DNA of 64,000 nt from Larix kaempferi. Lineage: Eukaryota > Streptophyta > Pinopsida > Pinales > Pinaceae. The stretch is taken from contig BSBM01001067.1 of the NCBI GenBank assembly GCA_027924585.1, positions 5,044,501 to 5,108,500 on the forward strand, given 5' to 3'. Under the pieces are notes generated by a model. That model saw only the letters and a list, made by a program, of their open reading frames with translations, ran no database searches and had not been told where the DNA came from. The stretch's first letter is position 1, and every line of letters begins with the position of its first letter. Below are positions 43,548-55,589 of the stretch, one piece after another. The translations under genes and the position numbers were made by a program.

Positions 43548-44888
43548 AGTTACAGCATCATGAGTCATTCTCCAGGTCAATCTTGTGTGTCAATATTGAG
43601 CCTCGTGTGTTGAGGTAGTGCCCTATAGGAGCTTGATTTGGACTAAGGAAACTTGGAGAAGAATCTTGAGTTGGACTCAAGAATGGTTAAGCTTCATGTG
43701 TTGAGGCAAGTGCTTTGTATGACAAAGTGATGATGTTGTATAATCTTGCTAGTCAAGGCTAAGGTTTTGTGTGTCAAGACAAATCCTCATGTGTTTAGGT
43801 GGTGCCTCATGTGTTGAGGTGGTGCGTCACATGTTGAGGTGATGATTTGCACGTCGAAGCATGTATGGTGTGTGACGTACTACTAACCATGGTTGAGCTA
43901 TTAAGTCTCCCCTAGAGACTGACCACCCCTAGAGTGAATTAATTTATCATATAGCCACTTGGTGATAGTAGTACAATATGATCACATCATTGGGAAAACA
44001 TCCTTAGTATATTTGATATGATAATTAAGTTGGCACATGTGGACCATGCAAATAAGACAAGAGATAAAGATAAGATGTGATATGATATGAGAGAATTCGA
44101 ATTGCACATAAAATAATTATATAATAGAGAATTTGAATTGTTAAACTTCAATGAAGACTTCAGTAAATCAAAGGAGAACTTGAATTTATCACTACAATGG
44201 TGTTAACAAGAAAGATCAGTTAAGAGAGTTAACTAAGTGATAACAAAGAAGATCTAGTTAACTAAGTGTTATTGCATGATGACACTTATGTTAAACTAAA
44301 AGACGACACTTATGTTAAACTAAAAGATGACACTGGAGTTGCGACACTTGCATGACGACACTTAAGTTAGCCACCTAACTAAGTGGGAAAGATTTCAGTT
44401 AAGGGACGAGTTCATCCTAAGACTTAGTTCAGTGAGTTAATGTACCGCGTGAGAAGTGGGGCGCTCTTCTTCATGTAAGATTGATACATCTAGATGGAGG
44501 GCGAGTTCATCTTGAAGTCAGAAGATAAAAATAGAAGCCAATGCATGAGAAGAATATATAAATATGTTATACAGGATTGATGAATTCAATGTGAAGTGAA
44601 TTCTCTTATTCCTTGAAGGCAATGCGCTTCTCTTTGTGCATGATATTATTTTGAGTCTCTCTTCTTTATCTTTCTCTTGCTCTGTAATTGCACCGAGGGT
44701 GCTTGATGTAAAAGACATTCTCTGCTATCTAACAATATACTAAGGAAGGTTTTGCTAGGGTTTTCTCCTCAAGTCATAGATGGTTTCCCCAGGGTAAATT
44801 CATGTGTCGAATGTGATTGCTTATGTGTATGATCATTATTTCATTTCAAGTACTATTGCATTTCCGAATTAAATATTAAAAATTAACA
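43542..44888 (+). repeat. E4 3' LTR (1,347 bp)
   Basis: It is collinear with the 5' LTR from TGTTAAAGTTACAGCATC to AAAATTAACA. It has about 43 extra bases at 43,785-43,850 caused by repeated ATGTGTTGAGGTGGTGC units. Many single-base differences from the 5' copy suggest an old insertion. Confidence 0.95.
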
Positions 44889-45240
44889 TGCATAGTAATT
44901 CACTAGTAGGACCTTGGCCTTGAGCTGCACACTAGGAATCTTTACTAACATTTAAACATCATTTACACAATTTGGTTTAATACATTTGAAGGGTTAAAAT
45001 GGAGGTATTACAAATTTCCTATGGGCTCTGCATTTGTTTCTATGAAATGGTGTGTGCATGGATTTTAGTCATCCCATTTAGTTTGGGCTTTCCTATGGTG
45101 CTTGCATGAGTTTTTAACCACAGTGCAAAGTCTTGAGTGGAAATGGTTATGTTCTTGTGATGACTAAAGTTTTTAGTTTGTTAAGAGTGGCAAAATTCTC
45201 CATTTTTTCTTCTTTAGTTTGTTAGCTTTCAAAAGACTTG
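44889..45240. repeat. Right flank of E4: duplicate of the left-flank sequence
   Basis: This repeats the sequence left of E4: TAGTAATTCACTAG at 44,893 matches 28,625; GGAGGTATTACA ends at 45,012 as at 28,753; GTCTTGAGTGGAAATGG near 45,130 matches 28,871. After that point (TATGTTCTTGTG) the sequence continues where the left flank is cut by E4. A third copy of the same block is at 46,691-47,130. Confidence 0.8.
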
Positions 45241-46690
45241 TGTGTAGGTTGAAGTAACTTTCATATCAAATGGTTTTTTATAATTAAAGTCAACATAATT
45301 TTCTTGCTAACTATTGAGGTAAATAAACTTAAAATAAAACTCTTTATTTCACATTATAGATTTTTTTCAATAAAAAAATTGTATATTTGATATTTCAAAT
45401 TAGAAATCAAAATATATATATGTTGTTGCATATAGTTTGGTTCGGACTTCTTGAGATCATTACAGAGTGTCCTTTATTACAATCTTCCCTCCAAACCGAA
45501 AGATCTAGCTAAAAACAAAATCACTGGCACTAAACATAGAACAAATCAAAACAAATTCATGACTAAGCATAAGTGTTATCCTTGTGAATCTATAGTAACA
45601 CTAGAATATGATGTTGATTACTTCTGGAAAGATCTCTTGATCTTGGTATTATTTATTAATTAATTGTCCCTTTGGCAACATTATCAGCTCTTGGAAAGGG
45701 AGTATGATAAATGATTGAAATCCATATTAGAATTGTGTAATGGATATGGAATAATAGGCTTCCTTAAGCTCCTTGATTTGTTGATGCCAGGTGGTTAACG
45801 CATTGTTGCAAAATTCTGCATGTCCATTAAACTATCAACAATCAAATTGGAGTCTACAACATTTTATAAATTCCTTAATTCCTTTTCCCAAGCAAACTTA
45901 TGCAGTAACAAGGGCACTAATAGCTCTACCCCAATGTTGCACCGAGTGAAACAAGGTGCTCTACAGCCCAGTATGGGGGAGATCTTCTAACGTGTGTGAT
46001 GTAGCGTTACATCTAATAAAACGTAAAAATATTTTTAAAAAATCCTATAATCATCTAATAAAACGTAAAAAGTATTTGGAAAGTATTTTAAAAAATACAT
46101 GTTGGTTCATAAAATAAAATATTATGAAAAGTAATTAAAAAATAGATGTTTGTTTATAAAATAAAAACTTAAAACTTAAATCCTGATCTATCAATCAAGA
46201 GAGATCAAATTTCTTGAGTTTAAATTTAAAAAAAGAAATACACCTTAAGAAATTGGATCCCTCTCAGTGCTTGATAGATACGGGTTTAAGATGGATCTAT
46301 GTTGGTTAATACACACCACTGCACCAAGTTTAACATAAAAATAATGTTTAGCATTGAGGAAAAGAACCACTTCTTCTCCTCTGCAAGGGGGATCCCTTTG
46401 ACTGGCGCCATCAAAATATCCACAAGCAATTGTGGACATGAAGATAGGAGTCCGAAGAACCCCTTAGTTTTCTAGGATAAGCATTATTTTGATCTTTACA
46501 AGTTGTTTTGAAATTGTGAGCTACTAAGGAAGGCCACCCCTCTTTATCTTGAAGTATAGCTTGGTTTATGTGTAACCAAATGCCCCAAATAACATAGCAT
46601 GAAATACCTTATAACCATTTCAGCGTTGGGAAAGGCCACCAATCCCTAAAACATTGTTCCAAAGTTGTCTGGCTCCAAGTATCGGTCAAT
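45240..46690 (-). pseudogene. 5'-truncated LINE tail, copy A (RNase H relic)
   Basis: On the minus strand this encodes a decayed L1-type RNase H: IACGYFDGASQRDPPCRG, VVLFLNAKHYFYVKLGAVV (46,439-46,290), and after an AT-rich interruption ALVTAYKFAWEKELRNL and DSNLIVDSLMDMQNFA (45,990-45,800). It ends in the same 3' tail as the large LINE. At 46,690 it breaks exactly after GTAGAATCT, a point where the large LINE continues (49,135), so this copy is 5'-truncated. The interruption at 45,990-46,240 contains two pairs of short direct repeats. Confidence 0.65.
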
Positions 46691-46963
46691 TCAAAGTTTG
46701 TAGAATCTACTACCCCTCTAGTGCTTTTTACACAACCATCTTGGACCATTTTATTATTTCCAACATAATATTTACATAGATTTTGAGTCACCATTATGAG
46801 CCAACCTCATGGCCCATATAGAAATATTTACATTATACATGCCTATCCATTCACTGGTAGGGCCTTGGCCTTGAGCTCTACACCAGAAATATTTACTAGC
46901 ATTTTACATCATTTGAATAATCTTATTTAATACATTCCAAGGGTCAAGATTGGGGGTATTACA
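46691..46963 (-). repeat. Partial copy of the TGTAATACC LTR-like repeat
   Basis: From CCCCTCTAGTGCTTTTTACAC to GGGGGTATTACA it matches the last 260 bases of the repeat copies at 26,595 and 28,753. It is the 5' end part of the minus-strand LTR-like repeat. Confidence 0.75.
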
Positions 46964-47500
46964 ATTTTCCTATGGGCTTTGCATTTGTTTCTAAGAAATG
47001 GTGGGTGCATGGATTTTAGGCATCCCATTTAGTTGGGGATTTCCTATGGTGCTTGCATGATTTTTTAACCATAGTGCAAAGTCTTGAATGGAAATGGCTA
47101 TGTCCTTGTAACGATTATAGTTTTCAATATCTTAAGAGTGTTGATATTCTCCATTTTTTTCTTATGTTTTTCCTTGTACTTTGAGATGTTTGTAAAATTT
47201 ATTTATTAATAGGAGAATTGCATTCCATAAATAAGATACTTAGGCCTTACATTACGTTTTTTTTTCTTAATTGTTTTATAACATTGTAGAGTTGGGTTGT
47301 ATATTGAAACCCTAATACTATTAGCAAACTCAGTATGGATAATAGCTGGGTTCCTTGTTTACTATTTAACTTCCCATTGATGACAAATGTTGCTATTAAC
47401 CCTAATTTTGCAACATGCCTCCCTCAACCTTTAATCTACATAAATGTTAAATAAATAGATTATGGTGTGTCTAGATCCCTTTTTATAATTTTAAATGAAT
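46964..47500. other. Continuation of the flank block, no gene
   Basis: The first 135 bases repeat the E4 flank (TTTTCCTATGGGCTTTGC). The rest is AT-rich and has no coding sense; CTCCATTTTTTTCTT near 47,150 corresponds to 45,203. Confidence 0.4.
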
Positions 47501-48085
47501 TGCAATATATATGGCTTAGCTTTCAAAAGACTTGTCTGTGGATTGAAGTCAAGATCATTTTCTTACTCTCCATCTATTGAGATAAACTTTAACTACTGAG
47601 GTAAATAAACTTAAAAGACAACTCTTTATTTCACATTAGAGATTTTATTTTTTCAAGAAAAAAATTGTATACTTGATATTTCAAATTACAAATCAAAATA
47701 TCCCTATGGCGTTGCATACTAGTTCGGTTCAGACTTCTATCGAGACTAGTTATAGAGCTGCCTTTATTACAATCTTCCCTTAAAACCAAAAGGTATAGAA
47801 AACAAACATCGGCACTAAACAAAGAATAGATTAAAACGGAGCAAGGGATAAGCAAAAGTGCTATCATTGTGAATCTATACTAACCACTAAAATATGGTGT
47901 TGATTACTTCTAGAAAGATCTCTTGATCTCATAGTACTTTGTTGATTATTTGTCCTTTTGGCAGCTTCACTAGCTACTTGGAAAGGGAGTCTACAATGTG
48001 ATTGGAATCCTTGTAGATGTGTGTAATGGATATGGAATCATAGGCTTCCTTAAGCTCCTTGATTTGTTGATGCCGGGAATCATAC
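47500..48085 (-). pseudogene. LINE tail, copy B
   Basis: This is another copy of the LINE 3' end, collinear with copy A: AGCTTTCAAAAGACTTGTCTG, AACTCTTTATTTCACATTAGAG, TCTTGATCTCATAGTACTTTG and GGAAAGGGAGTCTACAATGTGATTG as landmarks. Only the C-terminal end of RNase H is represented. Confidence 0.65.
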
Positions 48086-48439
48086 TCACTATTTTTTGAG
48101 ATAAAATTTAACTCTTGAGGTAAATAAACTTAAAATACAACTCTTTATTTCACATTAGAGTTTTTTTTTTGAGAAAAAACCCATATATTTGATATTTCAA
48201 ATTAGAAATCAAAAGATACATATGGCGTTTCATACTAGTCCAATTTGGAATTTTATCAAGATCGGTTACAGAGCTTCCTTTGTTACACTCTTCCCGTAAA
48301 ACCACACAAAAAAAATATCAACACTAAAGATAGAATAGATCAAAATAGATTAAGGACTAAGCAGAAGTGATATATTTGTGAATCTATAATAACCACTAAA
48401 ATATGGTGTTGATGACTTTTGGAAAGATCTCTTGATCTT

Positions 48440-48900
48440 AGAATTCTTTGTTGATTAGTTGTCCTTTTGGTAGCATTACTAACTCCTTGGAAAGGAAGTC
48501 TGCCATGTGATTGAAGTCCTTGTTGGATGTGTGTAATGGATATGAAATCATAGGTTTCCTTAAGCTCTATGTTTTGTTGCTTCTAGGTGGTTAATGTAAT
48601 GTTGCAAGATTGTGTCTATCCATTCAACCAAACGATAATCAACTTGGATTCTCCAACTACCTATAAATTCCTTATTTATTTCTTCCAAGTAAACTTAAGT
48701 AGTAACCAGGGTGCTACTAGCTCTGCCCGATTGTTAGTACCCACTACTGCACCAAGTTTAACATGAAAATAATGTTTAGCATTGAGGAAAATAGTTGCTC
48801 ATGCTCCATTGTGGGGGGGGGGCCTTTGATTGGCACCATCAAAGTATCCCCAAGTCGTCGTGGATGTGAAGACGAGAGGCCGAAGAGCCCTTAGTTTCCT
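48440..48900 (-). pseudogene. LINE RNase H domain
   Basis: The minus strand repeats the RNase H coding of copy A: landmarks TTAACATGAAAATAATGTTTAG (48,760), a run of nine Gs at 48,815-48,823 where copy A has none, and GTAACCAGGGTGCTACTAGC (48,706). The domain degrades primer RNA in plant L1 elements. Frames are broken by the G run and several indels. Confidence 0.65.
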
Positions 48901-48949
48901 AGGACAAAATTTCTTTTGATATTTAAAAGTTGTTATGATTTTGTGAGCT

Positions 48950-50290
48950 ATTACGAAATGCCACCCCTCTTTGTCTTCAAATATAGCTCGATTTTTGTGT
49001 CACCAAATGCCTCAAATAACATAGCATGGAAGCTCTTTGAACCATTTCACTGTTGGGCAAGACCGTTAATCCCTAAAATATTGTTCCAAAGTTGCCTAGA
49101 TCCAAGTATTGGTACAGTTCAAAGTTTGTAGAATCTCTTTCCAAACTGCCTTCGCAAAGGAATAATGGATGAATAAATAGTTTACCGATTCTCTTTCCAT
49201 TTTACAATCTATTCATCCCTTGCCAGCCTCGCCTAATTCCATTGTCCCATGTCAATATTATATTTGCCCAAGCAAGCCACAGGAATATGGGTGTCTTTAA
49301 AGGAATTTTTAGTTTCCATGCCACCCACCACCACCTAAGTCTGACCCTTGGTAGATGCCCAAATCTTAACACCTCATAGCCTAACTTTGTAGTGAAAATT
49401 TATGTAGCAATGTTCCAAGTCCATACTAACTCATCATTGGAGTCATGTAGGTAAATGGAATTATGCAAGAGAAATAGAATGTGATTCTTCCATTCTCCCA
49501 TAATTTATCCTCATAGGTTGAGTTCCTCTGCATTGTTCCACTCCTAGAACTAACGAATTGGATCCCTATGCAAACCCACATCTACCAATGTTGTAATGCA
49601 TCTTTCTTGTATCTTGTTTATTAGGTCTTAAGATAACTGATAGTTTCTAGTGGAACCCACCCATGGATCCTTACCCAATCAAACCTGGCCTCCTCTACCT
49701 ATGTTCCATGCCACCCATCTGCCTAGTAGTGGGAAAGAGAAAACCAATCCTTTCCAAATGTTCGAGGCTCTTATAATAGATTTGGTCTCTAGGCGTATCC
49801 ATTGTCAATGAAATATGTTGGGAGGTATTTTTGTTTCAATATTGATCCCTAGAGTCCTATATTAGAAAACAACCTGCACAAAAATTTTGTGAATAGCACT
49901 TGACTGAGCAAATAGATATTTTTTATACCCCAGCCTCTCCCTTTTTTAGGTTTAGCTAATGTGTTTCAACTTACGAGGGGAATGCCCTCTTTTACATTCT
50001 CCTTGTCCATAGAAACTGAAAACAAGACTTTCTAATTTTATCCAAGATGTTATTTGGCACATGGGCCAAAGACAACTAATACACTAGAATACTCTCGAGG
50101 ACTGCGTTTAAAAGTATCAATATGTTGCTAAGTGACAACCACCTAAAACACCGAGAAGAAATATTTGCTTCACTTCTTTTGAAAAGCCACAACCAATCGA
50201 CCACCCTATAGCCATTGGGTTTAAAAAACTATCCCTGGTATTTAAGTCCATTATCAAAGGATTTGATGGGTGCCTATTATTTTTATCCTT
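48950..50290 (-). pseudogene. LINE RT thumb/connection and zinc-binding region
   Basis: Readable blocks in order are FFKPNGYRVVDWLWLFKRSE, SSRCFRWLSLSNILILLNAV, LESILVYWLSLA-like with TAG for Trp, and AHVPNNILDKIRKSCFQFLW (50,250-49,990). Then come IRASNIWKGLVFSFPLLGRW and NIGRGGQVWLGKDPWVGSTR (near 49,800-49,660), and the reverse-transcriptase zinc-binding part DCKMERESVNYLFIHYSFAK with AVWKEILQTLN (49,215-49,120). These match the RT-to-RNase H part of plant L1 ORF2. Confidence 0.75.
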
Positions 50291-52672
50291 TGAACCAATT
50301 AAATCCCTTAAATTAATATCTTTTGGCCTAGTTTCCACACCATTTGCTCACAAACCTGCATTCTATACCTAGACCCTTGCACATATAAACCAAGGTATGA
50401 TGGATTGTTCCTTAAATGATTAATTAGTTTATTTATATGAATTTAGACCATAGTTTAGAGTTTTGTATTAATAAAATATGAATAGAAGACTTGCACATAT
50501 TGAGGAAAAAAAGAAGACGAGGAAGACTTCAAGCATCAACAAGGTTCAATGTAGAAGACAAAGGATAAAGTATATGAAGACAAGGTTCAAACACATGTAT
50601 ACAATCATAACTCTACAAGAATCTTCACTTTCCAGAAGGAGTATCAACGCATCGATTGTATGAAGGGGATCGTACCCTCTCCAACCAACAGTCCTATAAT
50701 TATGAAGCATTTAATGTAAAACTCTGAATTTCCCAGCATGTACACAATTCTATAAAGCATATTCTATAACTGTTTGCAAGTATATAGGGTGTCATCAATG
50801 GAACAATTTCAAACATTTATGATAAGATGCCACATTAAACATTATAAATAACCATTTCCATTTATTGGAGGTAGACTAGTTCGATACTCCATTAGATATA
50901 GATTTGCATACAATTTTAAAGTTTGCATAGTATAGACACTCAGTTTCATTTCATAATGTGACTCAAGTAACTATTGGAGGGGGGGCACTCTAAGAGGTAC
51001 TGTCATGCTTATAATTGTTTATATTGTTGTTTCTATTTTAATCTGTATTTTCTTTGGATTGCTTGTTACATCTTTCAATTCATTACATCCATAACGGTCA
51101 ACACTATGTGACTAATCCTACAAAGCATGGGTTTATATATCTATCCCTCTAACCCTCTAAGATGCAATCAGATTAATTCATATACAATGAACAATGATCC
51201 ATATTGTTGAATTGAAGACTTCCTTCCCAAATTACTTATTGCATAGATTAAAACATGATTTCATTGTTGTTAGCACAGACAATAATCGAAATTGACAATG
51301 ATTCTCTTTCCTGTAGTAGTACTCTATCTAGCATAAACACTCCACTTATTGTAGCATTCCTCCGTTCTCTGTATAATTCGTTTGTAAGGGTAAATCATAC
51401 CATATCCACTTCAATCATGTATATGATGTCGATTCTAATTTCTTTAAAAGGTAATTTATAATTAATCTATCTATAGTGTGGCTTGTTGATAATGACCATT
51501 GTAATATAAATAGAGATTCGATAACTTGCTAAAAAAACATTAAAATATTCATAGATTAGTGTGTAAAGTAAAAAAATGACTGCAAAGCGATTCATAGAGT
51601 CCCTCAACCTGAGGCAGGGACTAATAATGTATATATTGTGTTGATAACCATTGCCATGTACATAATTTGATAGCTGGCTATAAATAATATATGGGAAGTT
51701 GATGATTCAATACTGATTCATAAGATATTAACACGTGTTGATAAATGTAAACTTTCACTTTATTGAAAGGTAGTATTTTGTTGTTTTTTTAATCTTTAAA
51801 CTTTGGTTAAGCTAATAAGATAGGGAGAAGTATAAGAGAACCAGATTTCCTCGTATATGTCGGAATTCGATGGAGGAAGAATTGCTGAAAGTGCAATTTT
51901 TATTGCTCAAATCGTGGTTTCGACGATTTGGGTAGTTTTAAAATCCAACGTTTAGTTTATGAAAGATAATTGTGATTGTTGAAATTGCATAATTGCACAA
52001 ACTACAATTTCCAAGCAAGAGTTTGACCGGATTTACTAAAATCCCACCCGGAATAAGGGGGCGTTTTGGTTGTTCTTTATCCCACGTGATAGAATAGTTC
52101 CATTATGTTATTTTTTCCTTTAATATATTACTATATGTCTTAAATTAAGAGATAGTCCCATTACTTTATTTTGTTAACTTATAGTATTTTCATTACTTTA
52201 CTTTGTAAACAATTGATAGTTAATATCTTGTAATATTTCTTACTTAATTTGTAAATACTTAGTTTTTTCTTCCTTCATTTGTAAATACTTAGTTAGTTGC
52301 GTATGTAATTGATTTATAAATAATTTTATTTTTTTCATATTCATGGTACATGCTTGAATATTATTTAAAAGATTAAAATTAATTGTTTCTGATTGCTTAT
52401 AACAAAAAATACAAATGATAAGAAACTATCGAGACATATCAATCAACCCATTACAATCACTGAAGCTCACGAAATCTTAAGCATACACTTTGGATACACT
52501 AGGTAGATTAATCATAGACTAATCATAGTAATTGATCAAACTCTAGTAACTTGCTCTCTGCATACATTATTGGTGTCTCATAAGCTCATCACGAGCCTTG
52601 GCTTGACATTTGAATGAGCTAGTGAACCTTCAAATTCTATCATCCTTCAAATGCATATAAAATCACTATTGG
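50290..52672. mobile_element. AT-rich insertion of about 2.4 kb in LINE RT, unclassified
   Basis: RT coding stops at QIGLQFSFFLEPQ (52,673) and resumes with the next residues (SFDNGLKYQG, then FFKPNGY) near 50,285, so an insertion separates them. The intervening sequence is AT-rich, with no ORF of note, no recognised LTR or terminal inverted repeats and no target duplication that I could settle. Both boundaries are approximate. Confidence 0.55.
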
Positions 52673-53900
52673 GGTTCAAGGAAAAAGGAGAATTGGAGCC
52701 CAATCTGTGCTTCAACCGCTAGAGAGAGCTCATTGCATAATAGGATCGATTGATTAATGTTTACTTCCATCCCTGTTGCCAGGCATATAGCATCTAATAT
52801 CCTTTTGTAAGTCCTCCACTCCCCAACTATACCGTCACCAAACAACAGAACATCATCCATGAAGGGTAGATGAGTTAGTACAATTGCTTGTGCTATGTAG
52901 ATTCATTTTATTGAACCTTCTTGCTTAGCTACTCGAATCAATCTGCTCAAGTTTTATGCCACTAATAAGAACATGAAAGGACACAAAGGGAACCCTTGCT
53001 TCAAACCCTTAGAGGCTTTGAAAAATCCAAAAGGGAAGCCATTGATAAGTACTATAGAAAAAGTCGAGGATACACACCCCATGATCCAATTTACCACTGC
53101 CAAACTTAAACCAATTTGGAGTTTCACCAATCTTAGAAACGTCTAGTCAGCTCTGTCATAAGCTTTTGCTAGATCAATTTCTGTGATTTTCGTTGGTAGT
53201 CTTTCAACTTTAATGAATGTAATCCCTCCTGGGAAGATCCTACGACATCCATGTTTTGTCTATTAAACAAGAATCCGAACTAGTCACTCGATATAAAAGA
53301 AGAGAGACTCCCTTTAATTATGCCAAAATTTTTTTTGCTATCAACTTGTAAATGAGATTGCACAACGACATGGGTCGAAAATCCCCAAAGGAACTCATAT
53401 GCATTTTTTTGGGATTAAAGCTATAAAAATTGCATTGATTTCCCCCAAAACTCTACTAGAGGTCTTCGACTTATCGACCAACATGAGTATGTCATCCTCC
53501 AACAAATCATAAAATCCAAGATAGAACTTCACTATCCAACCATATGAACCCGAACTTTTTAAAGACCTCCAAAACCTTCCTTAACTCACCCTTCATAACC
53601 GGGGCTTTTGAATTCTCGTTTACATCTTGCTCAACAAATATGGGAAAGAGTCTAATGACCCTCATTTGTTCAACTATATGAGACTCTTCTAGTTGCTTTA
53701 AAAGTGCTTCAAAATGAGCCTTTCCTGTCGTCGCTAGTACCTCACAAGTATTCCATTTTTTACCATTGGAAGCATCCAACTCCCAGACATTGTTGACTAA
53801 TTTTCTATGCAAGGCGAACTTATGGAAAAAACTTAGTATTGTTATCCCCTTTCTCGAGCCAAATAGCCCAACTTTTTAATCGCCAAATGGTTTCTTCCAA
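52673..53900 (-). pseudogene. LINE reverse transcriptase
   Basis: The catalytic block reads FMDDVLLFGDGIVGEWRTYK (52,862-52,800), the F-x-D-D box of L1 RT, followed by LDAICLATGMEVNINQS and ILLCNELSLAVEAQIGLQF. Upstream pieces include KAHFEALLKQLEESHIVEQ, PVMKGELRKVLEVFKKFGF (53,735-53,530) and stretches with LPTKITEIDLAKAYD-type sense near 53,190. Stops and frameshifts are frequent. Confidence 0.8.
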
Positions 53901-54119
53901 AGCCATAAGTCGTATTTTTTGCTCCTTCAAAACATTAATGTCTTGAAGCTCACTCTAGGAAAAAATACCAACATTGTTCTATAAGAACCACTGTTCTAAG
54001 TCTGCTTCAACTCGACAAAGGTCTGCCTTATCAACAACCTTTTTATTTTTATCCCACTTCCCTACTAAAACTTTTACCCTCTTCAAATTTGAAGTGAACT
54101 ACTCCATTGCTGAGAAACC

Positions 54120-54950
54120 ATTCTATGGATCGTACACCTTCCAATTACAATAGATGATTCTCCTGAACTCCTCAGCTCCTAGCCATGCATACTTGGAATT
54201 AAATGGGCATGGAGGTTTTTTATCATCTTTATACAATTGGAGAAGGATAGGACAATGGTTGGATGATCCTACCACTCCCACCCATGATCTACACCTATCT
54301 ATTCCCATCTATTCCTTCCACAAGCCTTTCAACCAAAAAAAACATGTCTAGACGCTTGGACACCTCCACAAAACCACCTTGACCATTTCTCCATGTCGAC
54401 AACAATTGGACAATTTCAATATCAACTAGACTTAACTCCTATAAAATATGGAGAAAGAATTGTGCAAGTCGATCTTGCTTTGCGGATTCGCCCCACACTT
54501 CCCACGGAGAAGTAGTCAAGTTAAGGTCACCCCCTAGGATTATGTTTGCCTCCCATTAATCCCTGTGCTCCTTGAGCGCTTCCCAAAATTGTTAGTGATC
54601 CATGTATGGGTCGTAAAGATTGATGATAGTGAGGACCTTATCCAATTCTTTTGAAACCCCTTCGAACACAATATATTCATCAAGAAGGGTAATATTCAAT
54701 GCATTGAAGGATTGATTCCATGTCATTACCATACCCCTGGACAAACCCACCACATCCAATGTACAAAAATTCCAATTAGGCAACAATTGTGCTAGGGTTT
54801 TGTTAGCTTTGGAGCCAATAGTCATTGTCTCCCGAAGAAGAAGAATGTCAGGTTTAAACAAAGCAAAACTTCTCTCGAGGGTCGATACTTGTGAGAACCC
54901 CCTACCCCTCTCACATTTAGTGACAATACAATCACAAGGGATCTACCACT
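54120..54950 (-). pseudogene. LINE endonuclease
   Basis: This is the apurinic-type endonuclease that nicks target DNA. It begins near VLSLNVRGVGGSHKYR, then FKPDILLLRETMTIGSKANK (the catalytic Glu of the family's LLQET is retained as LLRET), LDVVGLSRGMVMTWNQSFNA, TIINLYDPYMDH and, near 54,520, LGGDLNLT-like sense. The C-terminal part reads GVVGSSNHCPILLQLYKDD, with the S-N/D-H catalytic block. Confidence 0.8.
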
Positions 54951-55589
54951 GAGGGTTTTCCCACTCTAAGCACCCTATCTATGGTGAGTTGTTTCCTTGA
55001 GACACTTCCTTTGATGCTTTTTTGTTTGGATTTTGACAAAAAGGATTTGCATCCTACATGTAGAGGATGTTCCACTAATGGATTCAAGCTCTCTTACACA
55101 TTTCCAAAATCCTATTGTGCCAAGGGTTTGAGTGGAAATAATTGATACTGCGAGGAAGAAGTTTCCTTAAGTGTTAGATCTGAGAGAAGGGTCAAACCAA
55201 GAGAGTGGGAACCCTTCGGGGAAGAGGTGACGACCTCTTATACCAGAGGAGCAAACTTCAAAGATCTCTCCCCTACCCCCTCACGAGAGACAACTTGAGG
55301 CATCGACCTAGTATCAAAGGACAAAAATGAAGAAGAGATAGAGGATTTCTCCTGAAGCAGGGGGAGGAAATATGTGACTTACCTTGCACATCTGCCTTCG
55401 TTTCTTTTATCGCTTGTGTCTACATTACCTGAAGTGGAGCTTGCTCGAATTATGGGGCCTTTGAGGCCCGATCACCTAAGTCCAAACCTTCGACCCTTTG
55501 AGGTAGCATGTTACCATCGATCCCAATCCCCACTTCCCGAGTTTTCTTCCTATATCAATCTTCCGAGATAGAGACCAACTCTTTGAATC

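Larger units (their letters stand above)
28892..44888 (+). mobile_element. E4: Ty1/copia retrotransposon, split by E5 (and E6 inside it)
   Basis: Two LTRs (28,892-30,187 and 43,542-44,888), an initiator-Met primer site, and gag, protease, integrase and RT/RNase H in copia order are seen on the plus strand. E5 splits the integrase at 32,015-41,866. The RT core is deleted at about 42,913. Many stops are present. Own length without E5 would be about 6.1 kb. The bases next to the two LTR ends (GTAAT and TGCAT) are not a target duplication; instead both flanks are copies of the same 260-base sequence. Confidence 0.9.
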
